NCBI GenBank assembly: GCA_022478985.1
Contig: JAKSZP010009490.1
Span: 1 to 64,000 of the forward strand
DNA from: Massospora cicadina
Lineage: Eukaryota > Entomophthoromycota > Entomophthoromycetes > Entomophthorales > Entomophthoraceae
Length of the DNA: 64,000 nt
Reading direction: 5' to 3'
The notes under the pieces are model-generated. The model did no database searches. It was not told where the DNA came from and saw nothing but the letters and a program-made list of their open reading frames with translations. The stretch's first letter is position 1. Every line of letters starts with the position of its first letter. The position numbers and the translations under genes were made by a program. Positions 1 through 9,228 of this stretch are shown here, piece by piece.

Positions 1-339
1 TTTTTGTAATTTACTGAGACAGTGTTTGGGAAAGTCACAGAGAAGGCCTCCCATTTTTTCCCATGATTCAAGGGAAGTATCGCTGACCATAATTCTAAGG
101 CTGTGCTCAAGGGAGGACAAGGGTTGGGAGTGTTCAATTTTGGTATATGCGCCCACTTTTTGCAGGAATTGCAAAACTCTGGGTGCAGCGCTGTACTCAC
201 CCTTTTTGGTGGGAGGGTGTGTCAACATTCCGCTGGGGCGTTTTTCCCCAGTGGGTTGGGAGGGCTTCAGGCCTTTTGTGCTGGCCACTTTTGCCCAACT
301 TGTATTGTTGCGGACAAATTTGCTCATATTCCAGGTTGA
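1..339. other. Unassigned left edge, G/C-richer than its surroundings
   Basis: No recognisable domain. The stretch sits where the end of the Q reverse transcriptase should precede its RNase H, but no RT motif is readable in any frame. It is visibly G/C-richer than the following pol sequence and could be the 3' end of another element inserted into Q. No terminal repeat or target duplication can be tested because the left side is outside the window. Confidence 0.35.
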
Positions 340-2010
340 TTGTTAATCTTGGAGAAATTGCATAGAATTGTGTTAAAAAAAGTGATAATAACGGGAAAGA
401 AAAGCTTAAAATACACAAATTTTGATCAAGAATTTATAATACAAACCAAAGCTTCATTGATGGCAATCAGCGCCACATTGAGCCAAGTAGATGAACTTGG
501 GGACAAACATCTGGTGGCAGATGTGAGCTGGACACTCTCAGCTGCTGAGAGGGATTGCACTGTAACTGAGTGTGAATTTTTTGCAGTCATTTACGCCTGT
601 AAACAGTTTTTAGGTGTAATCCATGGAACGCACCTCAAAGTGGTGACAGACCACTCCTCGTTGCATTGGCTGCATAATTTATGAGAACCAGAAGGATGAC
701 TGGCCTGATGGGCACTAAAGATACAGGATTATGATTATGAGATAGTCCACCAAGCGTGGGCTTCTCATTAGAATATGGATAGCTTATCACGGTTACCAAT
801 TTTCCAGATGGTATACCATCAGGTGGATGAGCTATTCCAGAGAATGGTCAACAGAGAAATCAGGAACAAGCCCTGAGAAATCCAAGGTGCACTTTGAAAA
901 GTGATGAAAAACACTAAGACCATGTATGGACAAGTTTTCAAGACAATCAATAGGAAGTGATTACTATTCCCAAAGCCATCAGAACAAGCAGCTTTTGTTC
1001 AAGCTACTCATAAGGTTGTCAGTCACAGAGGCCTGAGAAAACAACTGACCATATTTGCCAGTACTACTACTTGGAGTCCATCAACTGTGATGTCACAGAC
1101 TATCTGGCTTGCTGTGTGGAGTGCCAGTTGCACAAGCCACACAAGATTACAACTGGATACTGACTGGTCCGGCCTGGATTTGCCTGGCACATGGTGTCCA
1201 TCAATGTGATGGGACCACTGATTATGAGCACATGGTGAGTCAAGTACATGATAGTTGCTATCAATCATCTGATGAGATGGGTTGAGACAAAGGCCCTGGA
1301 AAAATAGATGCTACCAGCACTGCGAAATTCATCCTAGATCAAGTAGTATACCGACATGGATGCCCGCAAGTTCTGCTGAGTGACAATGGGACAAAATTTA
1401 TGTCTCATGTGATCCCACAATTAAATGAAATTATGGGGATCTGAGGTGTTGTGTCTGTACCCTACCAGCCAGAGATAAACAGACTGGTAGAAAGAGTTAA
1501 TGGGACGCTGGCCATGATGCTGAGTAAGCTGGTCACAGGAAGAACTTCCACGTGGGGAACGTACCTGAGTTTGGTGACATTCACCTACAATATCAGTCAC
1601 CATATAGCAATGGGAAAAATGTCAGTAAAGTTACTATATGGAAGGAAGGCCGTGTTGCCACCAATTATATATTCAGTAGTGGAACCAACATTGGGGATGA
1701 GTGCCAAGCAGTACCTGAACCAATTGATGAATATCCTGATCAAAATTCAATCAAAAGCATTTGATACAACTTTTAAAGAAAAAGATTCAAGAAAAAACAA
1801 CAGATGATAAGAACTGACTGGCCTTATCAGAATAGCAAATATGCAAAAGAGATGCCTATTGCGATATTCATGGGTTTGGGAGAAGAAACAAGTTGGATGC
1901 ATTGTGGTCAGGTCTGTTCAAAATTATTGCCAAGATGGATATGGATGCCTACTCCATCAAGAACCTCTTGGATGGAAGGATAGTAAATTGAGTCCATGCT
2001 AATTTTTAAA
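340..2010 (+). pseudogene. pol: Q pol remnant: RNase H and integrase
   Basis: RNase H begins with the usual QTDAS-like block (here QTKAS, so the first catalytic Asp is lost) and continues through the LTVTEREFFAVIYACK-like and VVTDHSSL motifs to about 680. The same frame then runs on through three TGA codons (682-712) where family members have Arg, reaching DYDYEIVH and the integrase zinc-finger region near 1000. The integrase core is seen at 1370-1400 (LLSDNGTKF) and 1451-1807 (LVERVNGTL, then KLLYGR). The C-terminal domain decays by about 2010. These enzymes would degrade the RNA template and insert the cDNA in the nucleus. The copy is not functional. Confidence 0.85.
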
Positions 2011-2049
2011 GCAATGGATCAATGAAAAAAATAATAAAAAAGAGTTCCC

Positions 2050-2256
2050 AAAGGACCGCTGAACCATTAAGTTAGTTATGTCCTAATGATTTGGTTAATT
2101 CTGAAAAAAGACCGCTGAACCAAACTAGATGGTTAAGTCTTAAAAAAGTAAGACCTCTGAACTATAGAAAACTGGTAGGTCTAAGTATACCTAGGATCCA
2201 GTTTGGGGGAATAAAATAAAAAAATGGACCTCTGAACCAAAAAAGGTCAAGTCCAA
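2050..2256 (+). repeat. Four tandem stem-loop units after Q integrase
   Basis: The motif ACC(G/T)CTGAAC occurs four times (about 2055, 2111, 2153, 2228), each as the 5' arm of a short imperfect hairpin. Outer arms are AGGAC/GTCCT (2052-2056 with 2080-2084), AAGAC/GTCTT (2108-2112 with 2137-2141), AGACCT/AGGTCT (2151-2156 with 2177-2182) and TGGAC/GTCCA (2225-2229 with 2251-2255). An inner AACC/GGTT pair is clear in unit 2 and partial in others. Arms differ between units but stay paired. Related units occur in LTR V. Confidence 0.6.
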
Positions 2257-2370
2257 TGGAAAAAGGAAGAAAAAAATAAAAGATTGATAAAAATTTTGGA
2301 AAAAAGGTTATTAAAAAAGCATAGAAAAAATGATATATTTTTATAATTTTTATATTTAGTTATTTTCAAT
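2257..2370. repeat. A/T-rich low-complexity stretch after Q pol
   Basis: Runs of A with scattered G and T follow the stem-loop block, and a purine-rich segment around 2398-2412 comes next. M (32795-32930) and S (58850-58935) have the same kind of stretch directly after their integrase, so this looks like a shared element feature and not random decay. Confidence 0.6.
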
Positions 2371-2484
2371 TTGGGGATGATTTCACCTATGTTGCCTCTT
2401 GGGGGATGGAGGATAAATCGCAGTAGGAGTAAATAGCCCATCAAAATCTATGTGAAATTGGATGTTAGCAAGAGCTAGACTTAC

Positions 2485-3161
2485 TCAAAACCAAGTTTGT
2501 TGAGCGGATGCAGATTCCTGTGAGAAAGTGACTAGGGGAAGAGAAATTGAAATGTTGGAAGATGCCAAACGTGATACCCCAGAGCAGGGAGGGAAGCAAC
2601 AGTACAAGAAGAGGCAGTTGGCAAATAACCCCAAGTAATCCCAATATGGCACCAGAGCCAGAATATTGGTCTTAAGCGCTTGCCAATGGGCTTTGTCAAG
2701 AACACTGGACATATGGTCTGGCATTGAGCAAGGGATACTAGGCAGGGGTTGCTGAATCATGCCCCCTATCAAAGCCATCAGCGGAAGATACCAATGGGAT
2801 GCGCCAGAAATGAGATAGTCATGCAAGGAGCAAATGATATCCTGCAAGTGATGGAGAACAGGATTCAAAGAAGATGAAAGCAGAATGAGAGATGGAAAAT
2901 GGGAGAGTCTGGAAGCTTTGTGGCCCAACTTTGAAGAGCTTGGCTGGCAAAGCGAAGAGCATAAGCTGCAACATCTTGATCTAGGATGTTTTCAAGATTG
3001 GAAGGGTTCAGAGCTATGGACAAAGACTCAGTGACTTGGGCCCTTAATTCTGCATAGGGGAGTTCAAAATGTAAGCTGTTTCCAATGGCTAGTTTGGTGG
3101 CCAATACAGCTGGCTTGTAATTATAACCAAGTTGGAAGAGGAACTCCAGAAGCAAGTCCAA
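2485..3161 (-). pseudogene. Unidentified minus-strand coding-like block, part 2
   Basis: Two overlapping minus-strand open frames (3161-2865, 98 codons; 2928-2485, 147 codons) can be joined by one frameshift near 2900. The upstream part reads as soluble, leucine-rich helical sequence (LLLEFLFQLGYNYKP, ALRFASQALQSWATKL). The downstream part is rich in Leu, Ser and Cys. I do not recognise a family, and it does not match gag, protease, RT, RNase H or integrase of the other elements here. It lies between Q pol and the Q 3' LTR, opposite in direction to pol. It could be a decayed antisense accessory ORF, a captured host fragment, or chance open frames. Confidence 0.3.
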
Positions 3162-3535
3162 TCTGGAGAGGAATAAAAATTGAGAGCAGAGGGAATTGCT
3201 TCAGGAGGTTTGATGATGATGTTAGGAGTATCTGCAAATGAGTTAAATCCAATAGAGCTTTGAAATCTAACTCAGGAATTGATGGCAGAGGAAGGATTAG
3301 TCACAAGTTGTTTGAGACAATTGCTAACCTGGTTTCATTGGGGTTGGTTGCCATTTACGGTAATTCCATGGAAGGACAGGCTACTGATACTTGACTGAGA
3401 TTATGAGTCCTGGAAGGTCCATAGAAGAGGTTCTAGCGCACTGATTTACTCATCAGCTGGAAGAGCCAAAGGTCTTTATCAGACAAGCTATTGAGCAGCT
3501 GTTGGTACTGAGACTCAGAATTTGACATATGAGCT

Positions 3536-3553
3536 GGACGAGAGGGGGGATGT
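3536..3553 (+). other. Internal copy of the Q polypurine tract
   Basis: GGACGAGAGGGGGGATGT is almost identical to the terminal tract at 4096-4113 (AGACAAGAGGGGGGATGT), 560 bp upstream of it. It may be a second plus-strand primer or the trace of a local duplication. Confidence 0.55.
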
Positions 3554-3594
3554 CAGACTTATATGATAGTTAACATTATGAACTCTGAAATCAA

Positions 3595-4143
3595 TTAAGC
3601 TCTTATTTTGGAGAAATTAATCTCAAAATTAATGGGATAAGCTCTCCAGAGAAGAAAAAGAGTGATATGAGCCAGGAGGTTGTTATGAGAAAATAACAAG
3701 GGCAAACATAAATGAGCATTCTTAATTGCGCCACAAAACAGACATTGGCAGTAAGAATCTACTGTCAAGGATGAGGAGAAAATAAGGATATTGAGGACGC
3801 CGGACCAAGAATCCTGAACATGACAGTGGATCATATGCTCTGACAGGGGGAAAACTGGATCCTGAGATTAAATATTGTCATGAGTAAATTGATCAGCCCA
3901 ACATGACAGAAGGTCATGGGGACCATGCTCTGAGTAGGCGATAGCAAGGAGGAAGAGGAAGAGAGCCTCATGCCAAAGATCGTCCTGAACAGCGTTGAGT
4001 ACTGATTGATTGTACTCCGCTTGAACAAATGAAGTATTTGACTGAGTGTCCGAAGTGGTGTTCTCCTGCCCTAATCCTTTTCTCACTGGAAATCTAGACA
4101 AGAGGGGGGATGTGTTGGGATTTTTGCCCATACTCCCAGCCAA
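3595..4143 (-). pseudogene. Unidentified minus-strand coding-like block, part 1
   Basis: An open frame starts inside the 3' LTR (ATG at 4143) and runs to 3868, then 3834 to 3595 continues in another frame. It contains QAEYNQSVLNAVQDDLWHEAL. On the minus strand just past the internal purine tract (about 3550-3450) a similar pattern recurs (QYQQLLNSLSDKDLWLFQL), so the block may consist of two diverged copies of one module. No family is recognised. The purine tracts read as Pro/Leu/Ser-rich residues on this strand. A decayed antisense ORF is possible; chance cannot be excluded. Confidence 0.3.
4096..4112 (+). other. Polypurine tract of Q
   Basis: A run AGAGGGGGGATG lies directly before the TGTTGGG start of the LTR. 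This is the expected place for the plus-strand primer and shows that 4113 is the start of a 3' LTR in plus orientation. Confidence 0.75.
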
Positions 4144-5230
4144 CTAGATTACCAGGTATCACTAGGGGATGAATACCAAAAGTGAAGTGAATTGGATATC
4201 AGTTGACCCTGATTTCAGGATAACAATGTTTGGGGGATTTTAGGTTATTCGCCTGAGTCAGATCCATCAGGGATCGATCCAGATGAATGCTTAAGATCTC
4301 ATCAGGCAGAGTTGCTGATGAAATAGGGGCATCTGATAGTTGATCCACTATCAGGTGTACAGATTGGTATTAATTGGGTTTCATCGCCAACTGATTGGGA
4401 ATTTAAAGATCAAGTTGCGAGGTGAGTGATGTCGCCTGCAACTAGCAAATTGATCAGTTGGTTCACAAACTGCCTTAATGGAAAACAAGCCCCATTACCT
4501 AAGCAGTTCACTTGCTAAATATGGTTGGTTTACTGGGATCGAGAGGAAAATGTTAGGGACACGTTTTCAGCCTCTTTCCATTTTAGGTCTTGAGGATGTC
4601 CAACGATGGAATCATAGCCAGGATGGGGAAGACCATTGCTGTTGAGACAAGGATGGGTAATTCAATGGCAATAGCTTCTGTTTCATTTAGGAGGTGCCAA
4701 CTGAGGGTTGGGCGCTGAATTTATACTATAAATTCCCTTAAGAATTTACTAATAAAAAACCACCATAACTCAGTGTATTATCTTAATATAATTTATCAGA
4801 ATCCATTTTAAGTTCTATTCTCAAGGAAAGTATTGCTGTGTGCTCTAATTAGGAGAATCTTTTGGATAAAGAGTAAGGATCTGAGCAGGGATCCAATGAA
4901 GAGAAGCTGAATCAAATCAGGGATTGCTGCCAACTGTGTGTCATCAAAGAGAAAACCATAAACAGGGATCTGAGAGTGAATCAGGTTAGGTGATACCAGG
5001 GAACAAACCCCTATTAAGGACATCAGAAGTATTTTATGAGGAATTACTAGCCAAGCGTTGGGCCAAATCCTAGTACTTTAATTTAGCTGCGGATAATAGT
5101 CTCCATACTATTATCAAACAAATATATTTCACTATCAAACAACGCGAAGAAGTGCACAACAAACCTGTGCAGTTAATACATTTATAGGGATTATTAACTA
5201 AGAATAATCAGAAAACCTATAAATTTGACA
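4113..5230 (+). repeat. 3' LTR of Q (LTR family A, copy A1)
   Basis: About 1118 bp, starting TGTTGGGATTTTTGC and ending near TTTGACA. It aligns along its length with the solo LTR at 40502-41654 and, more weakly, with the LTRs of M and with V. Shared landmarks are a GGCAATGGCT-like block, a TATA box (4727-4734), AATAAA-like signals just after it, and a CCTGTGCAGT block near the 3' end. A hairpin GGATC/GATCC in the transcribed part (4887-4904) is AGATC/GATCT in the other copy. Confidence 0.8.
4727..4734 (+). promoter_or_regulatory. TATA box of LTR A1
   Basis: TATAAATT in the context CTATAAATTCCC is conserved at the same place in A2 (41112-41119) and in the M 5' LTR (10410-10417), and a weaker version lies near 40137 in the M 3' LTR. 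Conservation between diverged LTRs supports it as the pol II promoter of this LTR family. Confidence 0.65.
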
Positions 5231-6147
5231 TCATGTGAATGACAAGTTTATCCACTATCAAAAGAAATTATCATAGTCATGATAATGAAAAAATAACAAA
5301 AGAATTATTTATCTTGCATTGAACCATTTGTAGGATTGATAAGAACAAAACTTCCATAAATCACCATTGAACTTAGATTAGAGAATAAGATTCACTCTTT
5401 CCATTTTGGGATTGAGCCAGAAGGCAAGGTACTTTCTGTTTTGGAAGAAAAATTAATCAATTATATGTAAAGTGTTTGCAAGCTCGCCATGGTTATTATA
5501 ACTATTATTTTTTTTACAAAAATTGTAAGCACTCTGCAAGCCAAAATATGCCTCCATAATATGCTTTAAATGACATATCATCATTGCAGTGGCAATTGGT
5601 ATGCAGCATCCCACACCAGATTTCCCTTTTATTATTATTCTTCAAGTTACTCTCTCCACTTTCCTAAAATTCCTAGCCAGCCTATTTTAGTGGTGACTTT
5701 TTAAAATAATTCCTTCATCTTAATTATTTCAAGTGTATTATATAGAAAGTTTTTAGTAAGATAAATGGAATCCATAAAACCTTTCATCCTAATAAAACCC
5801 AATCTCAAGAAATTTAACCATAAGTCATTTCAAAAACTCACTATCTTGCCACACCACCATTTTTTATAATAGATGTCCATAGTGCCGCTGTCTGCTGCTT
5901 CAGTGTGAGGCAGCGGTGCTCTACCCTCTAGCATTTTTAACTCTTTAGGAAAATGCATTTGAGCAGTTTGAGTAGCTGCCAAATCTTTCTTGCCACTTTG
6001 TCCCTCTTGAGGACTTACCGCTCCATCTTGCACGCTTCACCCAACTTACCTCCACCTTGCACCATTCCTTGCTTTGCAAATTGCTTCTGCCTTTGTGTTA
6101 ACTACAGAATAATTTATATGAGAACAACAATTATTGAGCTTGCCACA
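5231..6147. other. Gene-free flank between Q and M
   Basis: AT-rich sequence with short poly-T and poly-A runs. Neither strand shows a retroelement motif. The two open frames here (about 66 codons each, 5830-6153) have no recognisable content. This may be the original genomic DNA or an element too old to recognise. Confidence 0.5.
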
Positions 6148-6229
6148 TGTTGAATTTTAATATGCCCACATCACCCAGCTTAATCAATTATAATGAATTT
6201 GCTTATCCACTTTGGGACAAGGCTCTCTA
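6148..6229 (+). repeat. M 5' LTR, first segment
   Basis: TGTTGAATTTTAATATGCCC matches the start of the M 3' LTR at 33438 (TGTTAGATTTTGGAATGCTC). The segment ends at the CTCTA target duplication of K (6225-6229). Confidence 0.75.
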
Positions 6230-6855
6230 TGTCAGGGGCTGGTGTACAACTGACCTGGTTGGGGGTAGCTAGCCATGAGCTAGTATAACCAAGGGGTTTA
6301 ATCCAGTATTACAAGGACACTAGAGGTATCCAGGTATAAGGAATGGTGGGTAAGCTGGTATGGAAGTTGCCTAAAGATATGGTTTTAAGAGAGAAAAGTT
6401 GGAAGGGAATTACTTGTAGGCTGGGGTGGTAGATTGGGATTGATTTTACTCTAAATAAATTTATTAATGTTTGCATGATAAATAATATTTTTATTGACCG
6501 CAAAGATTAACCATATATATGCTTTAGTTATATATAATATCCAGATTTTTGGACTTACCTAAGCTTATTTTCTGACATAGTACTAATCTTCTTCTGAGCT
6601 TCTGTAATTTTCTGTGCATATGATTTTAAAAAGGTAGTGGGAATCATCTCAGTCTCATTGAAAATACGATTTTTGCAATTAATTGACCCAGTATCATTGC
6701 AATTAAGGTATGTTAAGCGATTAATTGAACCAATCCCGTTGTAATTATAGTTTGGTATGCCATTAATTGATCTAACTTTAACACATATTTTCTTGATCTG
6801 ATGGACAATATATGCAATCTCAGGAATCCTATTTATGTCAGGATTTACCCTGACA
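6230..6855 (-). repeat. 3' LTR of K
   Basis: 626 bp. Its ends form the inverted pair TGTCAGGG/CCTGACA. It aligns with 9229-9860 throughout. The purine run before it on the minus strand (GGTGGAGGATGA) is the likely plus-strand primer. The pol frame of K runs on into this LTR to 6555. Confidence 0.9.
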
Positions 6856-6980
6856 TCATCCTCCACCAAGGCTGAAGCTACCTGCAAGGCCTTCTTCTCC
6901 CATTTCTTTAACAGCTTGCCTGCATTCTTTAAGTTCTCCTCTGGCTCCCAAGTGCTCTCTTCTGCGTAATACCAACCCAC
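6555..6980 (-). CDS. pol: K integrase chromodomain, reading into the 3' LTR
   Basis: Residues 1-25 hold the C-terminal half of a chromodomain (the W-Y-x6-TWEPEENL pattern), followed by a Lys-rich helix. The frame crosses the LTR start at 6855 and stays open for another 300 nt, so about 100 residues of the Pol C-terminus would be encoded by LTR sequence. Chromodomains of this type are thought to tether integrase to modified chromatin. The frame upstream (7378-6929) holds the first half of the domain and overlaps by a frameshift. Confidence 0.75.
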   Translation of the reverse strand: MGWYYAEESTWEPEENLKNAGKLLKKWEKKALQVASALVEDDVRVNPDINRIPEIAYIVHQIKKICVKVRSINGIPNYNYNGIGSINRLTYLNCNDTGSINCKNRIFNETEMIPTTFLKSYAQKITEAQKKISTMSENKLR

Positions 6981-7378
6981 TTAACCAGGAGTTGCATTTT
7001 CTCACAATGCTTACGTCTGTCAGTAATAGCCTCTACCTCATGCTCTGTATCTGGACCATTAACCAGAGGGGGAACGGCGTTTTTAACTTTCTGGTGGGAT
7101 AATGAACTCCCATCCTTCTTACACAAGAGTGACTTATGAAAAACATCATTTATTTTCCATCCTTCAGGTAGAGCAACTCGGTAAGTAATCTTACCAATGA
7201 CCTCCTTTACCAGAAATGGTCCTACACGCCAATGGGCAAGTTTCCAGCATGGTAAATCCAAAGGAACATTGCGTACATAGATAAACCTCACTTTCAACTT
7301 CCAATGGCTTCCCAGGTACTCTTTTTTATCTGAAAATTTTTTTAAGTCTGCACTGCTCAGGTTAAGTTTGCTAGACAT
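6929..7378 (-). pseudogene. pol: K integrase C-terminal domain and start of chromodomain
   Basis: Contains the typical integrase C-terminal wording: KLAHWRVGPFLVKEVIGKITY, then LPEGWKINDVFHKSLL, then the chromodomain start EVEAITDRRKH...MQLLVKWVG. A frameshift near 6960-6980 separates it from the rest of the chromodomain. Upstream, 7379-7509 continues the domain in broken frames. Confidence 0.8.
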
Positions 7379-7509
7379 AATGCATGGGTCTGGTGGATTT
7401 CCTTCAGAAAATCTCTTTCTGATGGATTATTAGCTTCAGTTGTTGGCAGCAAATACCAATTTACATCATGGCCATAGTTTGCCTTAAATGGTGGCATTCC
7501 AATTGAAGA

Positions 7510-8367
7510 TTAATCTAAAGTGCTATAACAGAACTGGGCCATAAGCAACAGCTCAACCCAGTTGTCCTGCTCTGCATTAACATACCATCTCAGGTACTTC
7601 TCCAGCACCTGTTTAACTCTCTCTGTCTGTCTATTAGTCTGTGGATGGTATGCGGTGGAGAAACATCTCTTGATTCCAAGGTTTGCGAGGATCTGTTTTG
7701 AAAAGTTTGATGTGAACTGAGGCCCTCTGTCTGAAATCACCTCCTTGGGAGTACCATGATGCAGGAATACATTTATCAAAAAAGACGTTATAACTCTTTA
7801 GCCATGACATTGGTAGTAATTGAAAAAATAAGCCATTTTAGTGAATCTATATATCACAACCAATACTGCATTGTATCCTTGGAAACGGTGTATATCTACT
7901 ATAAAATCCATAAATATTGACTCCCATGCCTTTTGTGCGATTGATAATGGTTGCAATTTTCCTTCAGGAAGTCCTCTACAAACCTTGGTGCGCCCACAAA
8001 CCTCACATCCTGCCACATATCCTAAGTCGTCTCCTCTAAGACCAGGCCATCAATAAGTTCTTTGAATAAGGCGTATCATTTTATTCTTTACAGGACTTCC
8101 TGCCATGCCTACATAGTGGTGCTCGTGTATGACTTCCAATCTTAAAGGTCTCTCTGGTACATAAAATCAACCATTCCAGAATACTGACTGACCCTTCAAC
8201 GAGTAACCCTTTTTGTACCACACACTGTCTTGGTTTTGAATGAGATCATTCTTCACTTCCTGACAGAAAGCATCATTATTCTGAACCTCCAAAATCACAT
8301 TCATATCCACTAGTACAAGAGGAGATAGTAATGAAGCAGGATCCTTGGTCTTCAGAAGCACCTGCAT
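7510..8367 (-). pseudogene. pol: K integrase core and zinc-binding region
   Basis: Three open segments carry the integrase in order. 8367-8167 is the linker from RNase H to the zinc finger. 8016-7798 has the C-x2-C half of the HHCC finger (CEVCGRTKVC) and the first catalytic Asp (FMDFIVDI). 7779-7510 has ISDRGPQF and RQTERV, with 35 residues between Asp and Glu as in the DD35E rule. All three catalytic residues are readable, but frameshifts near 7790 and 8020-8160 break the chain. Confidence 0.85.
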
Positions 8368-8369
8368 AT

Positions 8370-8726
8370 TAAACTCAGTAATTTACCCCTCTGCAGGTAT
8401 CATTTCAGGATGAAGGCTTAGGGAATCTTGAAACACATTAATATTTCCAGGCTTGTAACCAATGTCCAAGTCATAATCAGCCAGAGTAAGTGCCCATCAG
8501 GCCTGACGCTAGTTTAATTGTCGTGGGGTGAAAAAGTAAGTTAAATTCTTATACTCTGTCAAAACTTTCACTGGGTACTTTACCCCACACAAGTACCAGC
8601 GCCAGTGCTTTAAACATTGAACAACGGCCAACATCTCCTTGTCTGAAATAAAGTGCTCCCATTTCCTCATCTAATTCTGCACTCTGAAAGTTCTCCAGGA
8701 ACTTATGGGTATATTCCTCAAAAGGT
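8370..8726 (-). pseudogene. pol: K RNase H end
   Basis: Minus-strand sequence includes the DKEMLAVVQCLKHWRWYL-like stretch and a following FTPRQLN...WAL pattern of retroelement RNase H. The first half of RNase H and all of RT and protease are absent, and gag follows within about 60 bp, which marks the deletion junction at roughly 8650-8725. Confidence 0.7.
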
Positions 8727-8942
8727 TTAACCTTCCTGTTGAAGATTCATCAAGGCAATCCGTGCCTGTAATATGTTACCAGTAAAGGCTGCAGCAGCTA
8801 ACAACTGGCCTTTGAATGCTCCATAATCTTCACACAAATTCTCATTCTCTTCTAAGGCCCTTATAAACCAACCCAGAGCATCACCAGTGATTTGAGAGCC
8901 TAATGCCATAATTTTTTGTGCGTAGTCTGAATAGGTTAACAA
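8727..8942 (-). pseudogene. gag: K gag (capsid) fragment
   Basis: The 71-codon segment shows the Retrotrans_gag pattern: a helix with YAQKIMALGSQITGDALGWF, then an acidic stretch and DYGAFKGQLLAAAAF. This is the capsid region that assembles virus-like particles in the cytoplasm. The N-terminal part (8943-9228) is broken and the C-terminal nucleocapsid is deleted. Confidence 0.7.
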
Positions 8943-9228
8943 GATAAGCTTTAAAATATGCCCCCAACAACGTAAGACCTTCTTTTACTTAAGCTTATAT
9001 TGATTTCTTAGGTAAGGGGACTGTAGGGTAAGTTATAGGTGCATAGTTGCCAACACTCATTGTTTGCATCTGACTGGGTCCTACTGCTTCTTTATAAGGT
9101 GTCTCATATTGCTTTTCTGGTGAAACCATTCTCACCAGTAATTAGTAACTTTTCATCAATAAAGCAAATATTAAAGTCCTAATAATAATAACGTGGTGGG
9201 ATATTTATTATAATTTTGGCAGTCAAAT

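Larger units (their letters stand above)
340..5230 (+). mobile_element. Element Q: 3' part of a Ty3/Gypsy LTR retrotransposon
   Basis: From left to right: RNase H and integrase remnants (340-2010), a tandem stem-loop block (2050-2256), an A/T-rich stretch, a 1.6-kb block with minus-strand coding potential, a G-rich polypurine tract (4096-4112) and a 3' LTR (4113-5230). The 5' LTR, gag, protease and RT lie outside the window or are lost. Protein similarity places it with M and S, which share integrase wording and post-pol layout. It is heavily decayed. Confidence 0.8.

Noticed and set aside
5830..6033. Possible small host gene in the Q-M flank
   Set aside because: 67 codons without recognised motif, splice context or homologous copy in the window; not supportable.
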